Positions 25,224 to 34,000 are shown, counted from the first letter of the stretch. The stretch is DNA of 64,000 nt from Aedoeadaptatus ivorii (GCF_900638585.1 NZ_LR134523.1:1-64000), one strand, 5' to 3'. The notes: generated from the sequence alone by a model not told the origin. Translations and numbers: made by a program.

Positions 25224-26549
25224 ATGAACAAAAAAACGCAAGATATTCTTGTAAGCGGTCTCGCACTGTTTGCGATTTTCTTCGGCGCCGGAAACTTGAT
25301 ATTTCCGCCATATCTGGGCGTCACCGCTGGAACCGGCTGGTTCGGTACCATGCTCGGCTTCCTCTTGGCAGACCCCGTTATTCCCATTGTAACCGTTTTC
25401 GTCACGGCTTTTGCCGGCGGCACCGCGGTCGACCTGGGAAAACGTGTGAGCCCCGGATTCGGTAAACTCTTATCTTTAGTCGCTATTATCTGTATCGGTC
25501 CCGCTTTTGCCATTCCCAGAACGGCAGCCACCACACACGAAGTCGGTATCCAACCCTTCTTCGAAAATATGCCGATTTGGGTGACCTCCCTCGTCTTCTT
25601 TATCGTTGTATTTGCCCTGACGATCAAAGAATCCGGCGTAGTGGATATTATCGGTAAGTACATAACTCCCGCACTGTTGGTTTTCTTGGTTTTGATTATT
25701 GCAAAGGCCATTATCGCTCCTGTTGGAGAAATCGTTCCCGTAGAAACCGACGGCGGATTTTTCGTCCGCGGATTCTATGAAGGCTATCAAACCCTAGACG
25801 CCCTGGCGGCACCGCTATTTACGGCGATCGTTGTGGCGGACTTGGTCCGAAAAGGCTATGGAGAAGTGAGCGAAAGCGAAAAGCGCAGCGTCATTTTAAA
25901 AGTCGGCGTCGTCTGCTTCGTCTCCCTCGCCATCGTCTACGGCGGCTTGACCTATCTCGGCGCACAAGGCAGTGCCCTATATGATGCCGATACCTCTCGC
26001 GTGGAAATCCTCGTGGGTCTGGTCAGAATGCTCTTCGGCGGATTCGGTCAATTTGCCTTGGCACTGGCGGTATCGCTGGCATGCCTTACCACGGCGGTGG
26101 GTTTGACCTCTGCAGCCGGTAACTTCTTTGCCGACATTACAAAGGGCAAGCTCAAATACGAAGTGACCGTCGTCATCGTAACCTTGATCAGCTTCTTCCT
26201 TTCCCTGGTCGGCGTCGATGCGATCATCGCATTGGCGGGCCCGGTACTCACCATCGTCTATCCGGTGATTATCGCTCTGGTATTCTACATGTTGTTTGAA
26301 AAACACATCAAATACGACATGGCCTTTATCGTGATGGTCGCAGGCGTACTCGTCCTCGCCATTATCGAAACCATCGGCGCGAACATCGGTATGCAGGGAC
26401 TCGTCGATCAAATCAAGGGATTGCCCTTGGGACAATTCGGCTTTACCTGGTTTATCCCGTCGCTGATCTGTTTTGCCATCGGCTACGGCCTCGGCAAGGC
26501 GGGCATCGGCAAGACGAGAGAAGATCACGTCAACAAGTCCGCATTCTAA
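25224..26549 (+). CDS. brnQ: Branched-chain amino acid carrier BrnQ, copy 2
   Basis: A 441-residue paralogue of the preceding gene with the same 12-segment layout and family motifs (GAGNLIFPPYLGVTAG, GPAFAIPRTAATTHEVG). The two align over their whole length, with most changes in the loops and C-terminal third. The ATG follows AAAGGAG. Separate leader and terminator mean the copies can be regulated independently. Confidence 0.95.
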   Translation: MNKKTQDILVSGLALFAIFFGAGNLIFPPYLGVTAGTGWFGTMLGFLLADPVIPIVTVFVTAFAGGTAVDLGKRVSPGFGKLLSLVAIICIGPAFAIPRTAATTHEVGIQPFFENMPIWVTSLVFFIVVFALTIKESGVVDIIGKYITPALLVFLVLIIAKAIIAPVGEIVPVETDGGFFVRGFYEGYQTLDALAAPLFTAIVVADLVRKGYGEVSESEKRSVILKVGVVCFVSLAIVYGGLTYLGAQGSALYDADTSRVEILVGLVRMLFGGFGQFALALAVSLACLTTAVGLTSAAGNFFADITKGKLKYEVTVVIVTLISFFLSLVGVDAIIALAGPVLTIVYPVIIALVFYMLFEKHIKYDMAFIVMVAGVLVLAIIETIGANIGMQGLVDQIKGLPLGQFGFTWFIPSLICFAIGYGLGKAGIGKTREDHVNKSAF

Positions 26550-26560
26550 GCATAGAAAAC

Positions 26561-26587
26561 AAAAAGCCCGCTTCGGCGGGTTTTTTA
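26561..26587 (+). terminator. Terminator after second brnQ
   Basis: AAGCCCGC-TTCG-GCGGGTTTTTT, a GC-rich stem with T-tract. Confidence 0.9.
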
Positions 26588-26682
26588 TTGCGAGAAAGCG
26601 GCGGTAGAACTTATGGTATGATAGAAAACATACGGCGGGCATTTGTTTCCGCCACAATTATAGAAAAAGGAGACAATTTGAG

Positions 26683-27561
26683 ATGAAGGGAATTATTCTG
26701 GCGGCGGGGAAGGGGACGCGTATGTATCCCATGACCCTGCCCGTTCCGAAGCCGCTCTTGCCCGTATACGACAAGCCCATGATTTACTACCCCCTGTCCA
26801 CTTTGATGGCGGCGGGGATTCGGGAGGTCCTTATCATTACGCCCGCCAAGATGAAGGATCACTTTCGGCAATTGTTCGGCGACGGATCGCGACTGGGCAT
26901 GAAGATCCTCTATAAGGAACAAAAGGTGCAGCGCGGCATTGCGGATGCGCTCATCGTCGGAAAATCGTTTATCAAGGACGATCCGGTGACATTGATTCTG
27001 GGCGACAATATCTTCCACGGCGGTAATGTGGTCGAACAGCTGCGCTCGGTGGTCAAGGAGGAGGAGGGCGCCTTCGTCTTCGGGTATCCGGTCGAAGACC
27101 CCCGCGCCTTCGGGGTCTTGGGATTCGACGAAGACGGAAAGATCTCTTCGATCGAAGAAAAGCCCGAGCATCCAAAGAGCAATTATATCGTCCCCGGCCT
27201 CTATCACTACGACAAAGAGGTGGTAAAAATCGCGAAGACCGTCGAGCCTTCCAAGCGGGGAGAGCTGGAGATCACCAGCGTCAACCAGATCTATTTGGAG
27301 CGCAATACCCTGAACGTCAGAAAACTCGACCCCAAGACCCTGTGGATGGACGCCGGAAATTCCCGCTCTCTATTGGAGGCGGCCAATCGAATCGAAAATA
27401 CGCAGCGAGAAGCGGGTCTAATCGGCTCGATCGAACTCTGTGCCTACGAAAACGGATGGATCGACGGCACGCAATTGCGCTGGATCGCCCAGGACCTCTG
27501 TAAGACCGAATACGGAAAGTATCTGCTCTCGGTCTTGGAGCAAAAGGCGGACAGATCTTAG
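26683..27561 (+). CDS. rfbA: Glucose-1-phosphate thymidylyltransferase
   Basis: RfbA makes dTDP-glucose from glucose-1-phosphate and dTTP, the first step to dTDP-rhamnose. The 292-residue protein has the nucleotidyltransferase signature LAAGKGTRMYPMT at 5-17, the metal-binding LGDNIFHG near 106, and the sugar-binding VEKP-like segment IEEKPEHPKSN. The rfbB, rfbC and rfbD genes are not adjacent. A TATGAT -10 and AAAGGAG site precede it. Confidence 0.95.
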   Translation: MKGIILAAGKGTRMYPMTLPVPKPLLPVYDKPMIYYPLSTLMAAGIREVLIITPAKMKDHFRQLFGDGSRLGMKILYKEQKVQRGIADALIVGKSFIKDDPVTLILGDNIFHGGNVVEQLRSVVKEEEGAFVFGYPVEDPRAFGVLGFDEDGKISSIEEKPEHPKSNYIVPGLYHYDKEVVKIAKTVEPSKRGELEITSVNQIYLERNTLNVRKLDPKTLWMDAGNSRSLLEAANRIENTQREAGLIGSIELCAYENGWIDGTQLRWIAQDLCKTEYGKYLLSVLEQKADRS

Positions 27562-27626
27562 ACCTTTCTTAACGGGAAGCGCGGGCGCATCACTGCTTTT
27601 CGATAGGATTTTCGCGATTTTTATAT

Positions 27627-27645
27627 TATAATGTTAACTTAACAT
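27627..27645 (+). promoter_or_regulatory. nhaC promoter -10 overlapped by a 15-bp palindrome
   Basis: TATAAT (27627-27632) is immediately followed and partly overlapped by ATGTTAA-C-TTAACAT (27631-27645), a perfect palindrome in operator position at the transcription start. Confidence 0.55.
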
Positions 27646-27695
27646 ATCCGCGTTTGTAGCAGAATAAAGCAGTAATAGAACCCGAGGAGGTTTTT

Positions 27696-29114
27696 ATGGA
27701 AACGAACCGCACACCGCGAAAGGCGAAGCTCTGGGAGGCGCTCACCGTCTTCGGCGGTCTTGTGATCATTATGTGTATCAGCATCTTGGTCTTCGAGATC
27801 GACCCCCATATCCCCATGTTTATCGGCGTCATTTTTTCTGCCGTTATGGCGCTGTTGATCGGCTATCGCTGGTCGGATATCGAGCGGGCCATGGTGCGGG
27901 GGATTTCTCAGGCGCTGCCCTCGGTAATGATCTTGATCACCATCGGGATTTTGGTCGGCGTGTGGATCGCCACCGGCGTGGTGCCGTCGATGATCTACTA
28001 CGGCCTGAATATTTTAAAGCCCTCGATCTTTCTCGTGACGACGGTCCTGATCTGCTCGATCACCTCCCTCGCCACGGGGAGCAGCTGGGGTACGGTGGGG
28101 ACGATGGGAATTGCGCTGATGGGAATCGCGCAGGGTATGCATATTCCCGCTCCGGTGACCGCCGGCGCCATCCTCTCCGGCGCGTATTTCGGCGACAAAA
28201 TGAGCCCGCTGTCGGATACCACCAATCTCGCCCCCGCCATGGCCGGCACCGATGTCTTTACCCACGTCAAGGCCATGATGAAACCCACCATCATCACTTA
28301 CATCCTTACGCTCATCGTATTCGCCGTGCTGACGACCAAGTACAGCACGGGCGGGGCGGACACATCGGGCATTACGGCGCTGCAATCCGGACTGGAAGAG
28401 GCCTTTCACATCAGCCCGATCTTGCTCCTGCCGCCGGTGGTGGTGATCGTCTCCATCGCCTTTAAGATGCCCGCCCTGCCGGGAATCGTATTGGGGATCA
28501 TCGTGGCTTCGGTGATCGGGCCGATTTTACAACCCACGGTAGACTTCGGCGACATATTGGGCAGCGGCATGAGCGGCTATGTGTCCAATACCGGGATCGA
28601 AGCCCTGGACGATTTGCTCACCACCGGCGGGCTCTCGAATATGATGTATTCGGTCTCTTTGACCTTGATCGCCATGATGTTCGGCGGCATTGCCGAAAGC
28701 ACCGGGCAGATGGAGGTCATCGTCAATTCCTTTGTGCGGGGCATTCGATCCGTCACCGGTTTGGTGGTGGCGACACTGTTGACCTGCCTGTTTTCCAACG
28801 CCACCATGCCCGAACAATACATTTCGCTGGTGGTCCCCGGCCGCATGTTCGCGCCGGAGTACAAGCGCAGGGGCCTGCACCCCAAACTCCTCTCGTCCTC
28901 CCTCGAGGCCTCCGGTACCGTCACCAGTGCCTTGGTGCCCTGGAACACTTGCGGCGCCTATATGAAGAGCGTGCTCTTGGTGAGCCCCCTAGCGTATTTG
29001 CCCTTTGCGGTCTTTAACTATCTGATGCCCATCGTCACCATTATCCTCACCGCTATCGGACAAAACATCTTTTATATCAAAGACGATCCCGGCACGGTCG
29101 TCGATGTGGAGTGA
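27696..29114 (+). CDS. nhaC: Na+/H+ antiporter NhaC
   Basis: A 472-residue protein with about 11-12 membrane segments of the NhaC family, which exchange internal Na+ (or in some members malate/lactate) for external H+. Family features include SSWGTVGTMGIALMGI and GAYFGDKMSPLSDTTNLAPA, the conserved ion-path region near residues 165-190. The ATG has GAGGAGG upstream. It precedes a glucosaminidase gene by 6 bp. Confidence 0.93.
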   Translation: METNRTPRKAKLWEALTVFGGLVIIMCISILVFEIDPHIPMFIGVIFSAVMALLIGYRWSDIERAMVRGISQALPSVMILITIGILVGVWIATGVVPSMIYYGLNILKPSIFLVTTVLICSITSLATGSSWGTVGTMGIALMGIAQGMHIPAPVTAGAILSGAYFGDKMSPLSDTTNLAPAMAGTDVFTHVKAMMKPTIITYILTLIVFAVLTTKYSTGGADTSGITALQSGLEEAFHISPILLLPPVVVIVSIAFKMPALPGIVLGIIVASVIGPILQPTVDFGDILGSGMSGYVSNTGIEALDDLLTTGGLSNMMYSVSLTLIAMMFGGIAESTGQMEVIVNSFVRGIRSVTGLVVATLLTCLFSNATMPEQYISLVVPGRMFAPEYKRRGLHPKLLSSSLEASGTVTSALVPWNTCGAYMKSVLLVSPLAYLPFAVFNYLMPIVTIILTAIGQNIFYIKDDPGTVVDVE

Positions 29115-29120
29115 TGGCCC

Positions 29121-29669
29121 TTGAAAACAAGAAAGCGGTATTTGGCGGCGGGCATCCTCTTTGCCCTCGTCCTCTTGTATTGGATGCGGCCGCGCTACAA
29201 TCCCGAGCCGGCGGGTGCGCTGTCTCGGGAAGAATATATCGAGACCTTTGCGCCGCTTGCTGTCGAGGTATCCGAGCGCTACGGCCTCATCCCCTCGGTC
29301 GTCCTCGCCCAATCGGCGTTGGAGTCGAACTTCGGGGAAAGCGAATTGAGCCGAAACTACAATAACTACTTCGGGATTAAGGGCAAGGGCGATGCGGCGA
29401 TCGTGCTCCCCACCGAAGAGATCGAAGGGGGAAAGAGCCGGCGCGTATCGGACGGATTTCGTACCTATGACTCCGCCCGCGAGAGCTTCTTCGATTACGG
29501 AAAACTGATCGCAGACGCCGATCGATACCGCCTCGTGCGCGAAGCCGAAACCAAAGAGGCCTATGCCGAGGCGCTGTATCCTGCGGGCTACAGCACCAAC
29601 CCCCGCTACGGCGAGCGGCTGCTTTTTCTCATCGAAACCTATAATCTGGATCGATATGATCCGCAATAA
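29121..29669 (+). CDS. Membrane-anchored glucosaminidase-domain protein
   Basis: A 182-residue protein with an N-terminal signal anchor (residues 8-22) and a Bax/FlgJ-type N-acetylglucosaminidase domain. The catalytic Glu is in LAQSALESNFGESELS, followed by NNYFGIKGKG and FRTYDSARESFFDYG. It should trim peptidoglycan at the cell surface. The start is TTG at 29121 with a GGAG site about 8 bp upstream; the earlier ATG in the region is out of frame. It is probably cotranscribed with nhaC. Confidence 0.88.
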   Translation: MKTRKRYLAAGILFALVLLYWMRPRYNPEPAGALSREEYIETFAPLAVEVSERYGLIPSVVLAQSALESNFGESELSRNYNNYFGIKGKGDAAIVLPTEEIEGGKSRRVSDGFRTYDSARESFFDYGKLIADADRYRLVREAETKEAYAEALYPAGYSTNPRYGERLLFLIETYNLDRYDPQ

Positions 29670-29695
29670 GGCGAATTCCTTCGCCTTATTTTTTT
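29665..29695 (+). terminator. Terminator after glucosaminidase gene
   Basis: Perfect 11-bp stem AATAAGGCGAA/TTCGCCTTATT (29665-29675 with 29680-29690), TTCC loop, T-tract. The stop codon lies in the stem. Confidence 0.92.
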
Positions 29696-29740
29696 GTGCG
29701 CCTTGAAATTTCGTCGTCGATACGGTAGTATAAGCACTGA

Positions 29741-29801
29741 ACACTATATCTAGTGTGTAAACAGAAAGTTAACCACAATATGTTGATAAAATTGTGGATA
29801 A
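29741..29801 (+). promoter_or_regulatory. NrdR-box pair and DnaA box upstream of nrdJ
   Basis: ACACTATATCTAGTGT (29741-29756) is a near-consensus NrdR box. A weaker second box CCACAATATGTTGATA (29773-29788) is centred 32 bp downstream, about three helical turns, as NrdR sites usually are. A perfect DnaA box TGTGGATAA follows (29793-29801). A promoter with TTGAAA at 29703 and a -10 near 29726-29734 would put the boxes at and after the start site, consistent with repression. Confidence 0.8.
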
Positions 29802-29826
29802 GTACGATTGTGACTAGGGGGAAAAC

Positions 29827-31953
29827 ATGGAAGTTCGCAAGAGAAACGGCCGAATCGTCGGCTACGATGCGGAAAAAATCGTCGTGGCCGTAGAAAAAGC
29901 CATGGCGGAAACGGAAAAGGGAATCGACAGTGCGATCTCCCGGGCGGTGGCACAGGATGTCAGCGACAGATTTCAAGGGGAAGAAATCATCGACATCGAA
30001 TCCATCCAAGACGCCGTCGAATTTTCGCTGATGCAGAAGGATCCGGAGACGGCGAAGAAATACATCCTGTACCGCGAAGAGCGGACGCGGCTCAGAGAAC
30101 ACGGCTGGGCCATGACGGATCTGCAGCGAGACATTTACGAAAAGAAGTACCGCTACGATTCCGAAACCTTTGAAGAATTCCTCGATCGGGTAAGCGGGGG
30201 CAACTCCGCCATCAAAAAGGCGATCGCCAACAAGGAATTTATGCCCGCAGGCCGCATTTTGGCGGGACGCGGCCTCGATGCCTACGGCAAAAAGATCACC
30301 TTGTCCAACTGCTACGTAATGCCCCAGGTGGAGGACAATATCGAATCCATCTACGATACCGCCAAGTGGATGGCGCGTACCTACAGCTATGGGGGCGGCG
30401 TGGGCCTGACCTTAAACAAATTGCGTCCCAAAGGCGCGCGGGTCAATAACGCCGCCTCCTCTACCACCGGTGCGGTGAGCTTTATGGACCTTTACTCCCT
30501 CACCACCGGCCTGATCGGAATGCGGGGCCGCCGCGGGGCGCTGATGCTCAATATGGATGCCTCGCACCCGGACATCGTGGAATTTATCAATGTCAAGCGA
30601 GACCTGGACAAGGTCACCAGCGCCAATATTTCCGTCAACTTCGGCGACGACTTCTTCGAAGCCTACAAGGCGGATCGTCCTTTTTCGCTCCACTTCGAGG
30701 TGGAAGCCACCGGAGAGGTGATCGACAAAGAGGTCAGTGCGCGCGAAATTATGCGCAACATCGCCTTTAACAACTGGGACATGGCCGAACCCGGCGTCCT
30801 GTTCAAGGACCGCATCAATGCGTGGCACATTATGAGCGAAGACGAGAGCTTTTCCTATGCCGGGGTCAATCCCTGCGCGGAAGAGCCGCTGCCGGCCTTC
30901 GGCTCCTGCAATCTTTCGAGCATCAATCTGGGGCAATTCGTCAAATACCCCTTCAGCAAATTTGCGCGCTTTGAATTCGAAGCCTTCGGCAAATTGGTGC
31001 GCGAAGGCGTCGTCTACCTGAACGAAGTCCTCGACGAAAACATGCAGCTTCACCCGTTGGAAGACCAAAAGCGCCTGTCGAGAGAGCTTCGCCAGATCGG
31101 CCTGGGCATTATGGGCTTGGCGGATATGTTTATTAAAATGGGCATCCGCTACGGCTCGCCGGAATCGTTGAGCCTGATCAACCAAATCGGTCGGGTATTG
31201 GTCAACGAGGCGCTGCGGCAGTCCGCCCTTTTGGCCAAAGAGGACGGCCCCTTCCCCCGCTACCGGGGCGAAAAGGTGCTGCAGGCGGAATTTATCCGCG
31301 CCAATGCCGACGACGACGTACTGGCGCTGATCGAAGAGTACGGGCTCAGAAATTCGCAGCTCTTGACCATCGCGCCCACCGGCTCCATCTCGACTTTGAT
31401 CGGGTGCAGCAACGGCGTCGAGCCCATCTTCCAAATCTCGTATGTGCGAAAATCCGAATCCCTCCACGCAGAGGACACCTTCTATACGGTCTATACCGAA
31501 ATCGTGCGCGATCTGATGGAAGCCAAGGGCCTCTCTCAGGAGGACGAGCTGCCGGATTACGTCATTACCACGTCCAATCTGAACTACAAAGACCGGATCA
31601 ATGTGCAGTCCACCTGGCAACAATTTATCGACGCGTCCATCTCCTCTACCGTCAACGTGCCCAAAGAATTTACCGTCGAAGAGGTAGAAGACCTCTACGT
31701 CTACGCCTGGGAAATGGGCCTTAAGGGCGTTACCATCTATCGGGACGGCTGTGCCCGCAGCGGCATTCTGATCACCGAGGAAAAGAAAGACGGCAAAGAC
31801 CGCATACAAGAGCTGCAGGACGAGCTCAATCGGGAAGTCGCCAAACAGATGAGCGAAAACCCCGACGTCTGCCCCATGTGCGGCGGCAGCATGCACCACA
31901 GCGGCGGCTGCGCGGAGTGCGCCGACTGCGGTTACAGTCCCTGCGCCATTTAA
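29827..31953 (+). CDS. nrdJ: Adenosylcobalamin-dependent ribonucleotide reductase (class II)
   Basis: NrdJ reduces ribonucleotides to deoxyribonucleotides using adenosylcobalamin as radical source, so no NrdB-type partner is needed. The 708 residues comprise an N-terminal ATP-cone (1-90) and the reductase barrel, with NPCAEEPLPAFGSCNLSSINL holding the active-site Asn, Cys and Glu. A C-terminal Cys-rich tail (CPMCGGSMHH, CAECADCGYSPC) carries the reducing cysteines. The ATG follows AGGGGG. NrdR and DnaA sites upstream tie it to dNTP supply at replication. Confidence 0.95.
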   Translation: MEVRKRNGRIVGYDAEKIVVAVEKAMAETEKGIDSAISRAVAQDVSDRFQGEEIIDIESIQDAVEFSLMQKDPETAKKYILYREERTRLREHGWAMTDLQRDIYEKKYRYDSETFEEFLDRVSGGNSAIKKAIANKEFMPAGRILAGRGLDAYGKKITLSNCYVMPQVEDNIESIYDTAKWMARTYSYGGGVGLTLNKLRPKGARVNNAASSTTGAVSFMDLYSLTTGLIGMRGRRGALMLNMDASHPDIVEFINVKRDLDKVTSANISVNFGDDFFEAYKADRPFSLHFEVEATGEVIDKEVSAREIMRNIAFNNWDMAEPGVLFKDRINAWHIMSEDESFSYAGVNPCAEEPLPAFGSCNLSSINLGQFVKYPFSKFARFEFEAFGKLVREGVVYLNEVLDENMQLHPLEDQKRLSRELRQIGLGIMGLADMFIKMGIRYGSPESLSLINQIGRVLVNEALRQSALLAKEDGPFPRYRGEKVLQAEFIRANADDDVLALIEEYGLRNSQLLTIAPTGSISTLIGCSNGVEPIFQISYVRKSESLHAEDTFYTVYTEIVRDLMEAKGLSQEDELPDYVITTSNLNYKDRINVQSTWQQFIDASISSTVNVPKEFTVEEVEDLYVYAWEMGLKGVTIYRDGCARSGILITEEKKDGKDRIQELQDELNREVAKQMSENPDVCPMCGGSMHHSGGCAECADCGYSPCAI

Positions 31954-31978
31954 CGCGCGCCATACACTCCATTCGCAG

Positions 31979-32007
31979 AAAAAAGAAGGCTTCGGCCTTC
32001 TTTTTTT
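31979..32007 (+). terminator. Terminator after nrdJ
   Basis: AAAAGAAGGC-TTCG-GCCTTCTTTTTTT stem-loop with T-tract. Confidence 0.92.
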
Positions 32008-32153
32008 ATGCGCAAATATATCTACCACACGAAACGCGATCCTCTCGTTTTTTTTGTATATGTAAAGAGAAGATAAAGAGGACGGGCGGAACTTTACGAA
32101 CATTTTGCATACGTATGTCATTCAACTGTAATCATTCTGACCCGATTTCGCCA

Positions 32154-32181
32154 TAGACAGCGGTGAAATCTCTGTTATAAT
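32154..32181 (+). promoter_or_regulatory. Promoter of the M23 peptidase gene
   Basis: TAGACA (32154-32159), 16-bp spacer, TATAAT (32176-32181). The stretch between the nrdJ terminator and this promoter (32008-32153) shows no gene or other signal I can support. Confidence 0.6.
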
Positions 32182-32188
32182 AGATCTC

Positions 32189-32236
32189 GCGCGTCGAAAG
32201 AGTTACAAAAAAGTAACGAAGCGCATTTTATTTTTT
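32189..32236 (+). promoter_or_regulatory. Nested hairpin with T-tract in the M23 leader
   Basis: Right after the expected transcription start, GCGC (32189-32192) can pair with GCGC (32221-32224), enclosing GTTAC-A6-GTAAC (32202-32217). ATTTTATTTTTT follows. This resembles a small attenuator or 5' stabiliser; no ligand class recognised. Confidence 0.4.
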
Positions 32237-32292
32237 CAGGAATTAATTTTCACAGAATGATATTAGAAAGTTGGATGAAGATGAGATATGAA

Positions 32293-33435
32293 ATGAAACG
32301 AGCATATGTCACGGCGGGATTGGCCGTAGCCCTGGCATTCGGCGGGTTACATAGCACCGCCCTCGCCGCATCGGCACAGGATATCGCCGCACGTCCCGCG
32401 ACGGAAAACGCGACCGAAGCAAAAAAGGCATCGGAAGTCACCGTATACGTCGGCGACAATCCGACCTTCCGCATGCAGAGTCAAAAAGATTACGAAGCCT
32501 TAATTCAAAAATTACAAAAGAGCTTCCAAACCGAAGGATCCGAGATCGTAAACTTCCGACTGGAACCTGCCCTCTCGGTCAAAGATAGCGGCGCCGAAGA
32601 AGGCGATGTAAAGACCGTCGACGAAGCCTTTGTGCTTCTGACCCAAGGCGGCCGCGAAGAGGCATTGTATGTCGCCGAAGAGACCGAATCCTTGGAATCC
32701 ATCGCAAAGCGCTTTAAAATGACCCTAGACGAGATCAAGGCCTTGAACGAAAACTGGGAAGACCCCGTTACCAAGGGCACCAAACTCGTCGTCCTGCAAC
32801 CGGCGCCCATGATCAAGGCGGAAATCGAAGAGATCGCCACCACCGTGACCGACATTCCCTTCGCCACCGTGACCAAGGAAGACCCGGAACGCTTTGAAAA
32901 CCAAAAAACCGTCGAACAAGCCGGCGTAAATGGCAAAATGGAAAGCCGCGTGCTGACCACCAAAGTCGACGGCCGCATCGTCTCTTCCGTCACCGAAGAC
33001 AGCCGCATGAGCGCTGAACCCGTTGCGGAAGTCGTCCTCGTGGGCACCAAAAAGGGCGCACAGACCAACAGCTTTATTCACCCCGCCGTGGGTCGCCTCA
33101 CCTCTCCTTACGGACCGCGTTGGGGACGCTTCCACTACGGCATCGATGTCGCCAACTGCGTCGGGACCGACATCATCGCCTCCGACGGCGGCGTCATTAC
33201 CCGCGCCGGACGTGCCGGTACCTATGGCAACCTCGTCGAAATCGACCACCAAAACGGATACAAGACCCGCTACGCGCACTTGAGCCGCGTCGACGTCAAG
33301 GTGGGCGATATGGTAGGACAGGGACAATCCGTCGGAAAGATGGGTAGCACCGGACGCTCTACCGGACCCCACCTGCACTTTGAAATCATCGAAAACGGCA
33401 AAAATATCAACCCGGCCATCCACGTTCAATACTAA
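32293..33435 (+). CDS. Secreted LysM-G5-M23 peptidoglycan endopeptidase
   Basis: A secreted cell-wall protein: signal peptide (about 1-28), a variable region, a LysM domain (roughly 125-175, ESLESIAKRFKMTLDEIKALN), a G5 domain (about 190-255) and a C-terminal M23 metallopeptidase. The zinc site is FHYGIDVA and HLHFE. It probably cuts peptide cross-links in peptidoglycan. Start is uncertain: in-frame ATGs occur at 32257, 32275, 32281 and 32293; the last gives the best signal peptide. No strong ribosome site fits any of them. Confidence 0.9.
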   Translation: MKRAYVTAGLAVALAFGGLHSTALAASAQDIAARPATENATEAKKASEVTVYVGDNPTFRMQSQKDYEALIQKLQKSFQTEGSEIVNFRLEPALSVKDSGAEEGDVKTVDEAFVLLTQGGREEALYVAEETESLESIAKRFKMTLDEIKALNENWEDPVTKGTKLVVLQPAPMIKAEIEEIATTVTDIPFATVTKEDPERFENQKTVEQAGVNGKMESRVLTTKVDGRIVSSVTEDSRMSAEPVAEVVLVGTKKGAQTNSFIHPAVGRLTSPYGPRWGRFHYGIDVANCVGTDIIASDGGVITRAGRAGTYGNLVEIDHQNGYKTRYAHLSRVDVKVGDMVGQGQSVGKMGSTGRSTGPHLHFEIIENGKNINPAIHVQY

Positions 33436-33461
33436 AAATACGGGCGCATTGTAAATCGCAC

Positions 33462-33490
33462 TTTAAAAACAAGTGATTTTCTTGTATAAT
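33462..33490 (+). promoter_or_regulatory. tRNA-Ser promoter
   Basis: TTTAAA (33462-33467), 17-bp spacer and consensus TATAAT (33485-33490), 26 bp before the tRNA. Confidence 0.6.
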
Positions 33491-33516
33491 AGAAGTGTTC
33501 CGGCTTTGCGCCATAC

Positions 33517-33605
33517 GGAGCGGTATCGAAGTGGTCATAACGGGGCTGACTCGAAATCAGTTTGCCTTCACGGGCACGTGGGTTCGAATCCCACCCGCTC
33601 CGCCA
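33517..33605 (+). tRNA. tRNA-Ser (anticodon CGA)
   Basis: Acceptor GGAGCGG/CCGCTCC, anticodon arm CTGACTCGAAATCAG (anticodon CGA, reads UCG), a long variable arm typical of serine tRNAs, T-arm GTGGGTTCGAATCCCAC, discriminator G and encoded CCA. Confidence 0.96.
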
Positions 33606-33610
33606 AAGTA

Positions 33611-33654
33611 AAACCGGCTTCATTGCGACAGTATTGCAATGGAGCCGGTTTTTT
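33611..33654 (+). terminator. Terminator after tRNA-Ser
   Basis: Sixteen-bp stem (33611-33626 with 33636-33651), one G-U pair, then TTTT. Confidence 0.9.
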
Positions 33655-33760
33655 CATGCTTATAGTTTTATGTTTTTGCTATATGGAGTGAAATCTCGCT
33701 TGAAATCCTGCTTAGATCCGTGGTTATTGTCTTTGTTTTCCGTACAATATCTTTAAGGTA

Positions 33761-33919
33761 TTATTGTGCAGCGATACTGTCAACCTTCATGGAGTATCCG
33801 AGGACCTCTCCGACATCCGTAACTTCGCCCTTAACAACAACGGTTTGACCTTTCTCTATTTCAGCCACGACATCTCGTTGTTCATCTTTAACAATATAAT
33901 ACGGTAAGCAAGACTTAAA
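33761..33919 (-). pseudogene. 3' remnant of an OB-fold (tRNA_anti-like) protein gene
   Basis: On the minus strand, about 50 codons are open and end with TAA at 33763-33761. The translation contains VVAEIEKGQTVVVKGEVTDV and ends MKVDSIAAQ, the strand pattern of the small tRNA_anti-like OB-fold domain. An in-frame stop lies just upstream, and there is no start codon or ribosome site, so only the 3' end of a gene survives. Base composition is more AT-rich than the surrounding genes. Confidence 0.6.
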
Positions 33920-34000
33920 TTAAAGAGAAATTGATATAATTTATAGAATAATTGAGAATAATTCACGGGAAAATAATATATTCATAAATCTATAGGAAAA
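33920..34000. other. AT-rich non-coding stretch between two gene remnants
   Basis: Very AT-rich DNA with no open frame, promoter or hairpin that I can support. It separates the OB-fold remnant from the transposase remnant. Confidence 0.5.

Noticed and set aside
33473-33756. Plus-strand frames across tRNA-Ser and downstream
   Set aside because: They read through the tRNA and its terminator and encode nothing recognisable.
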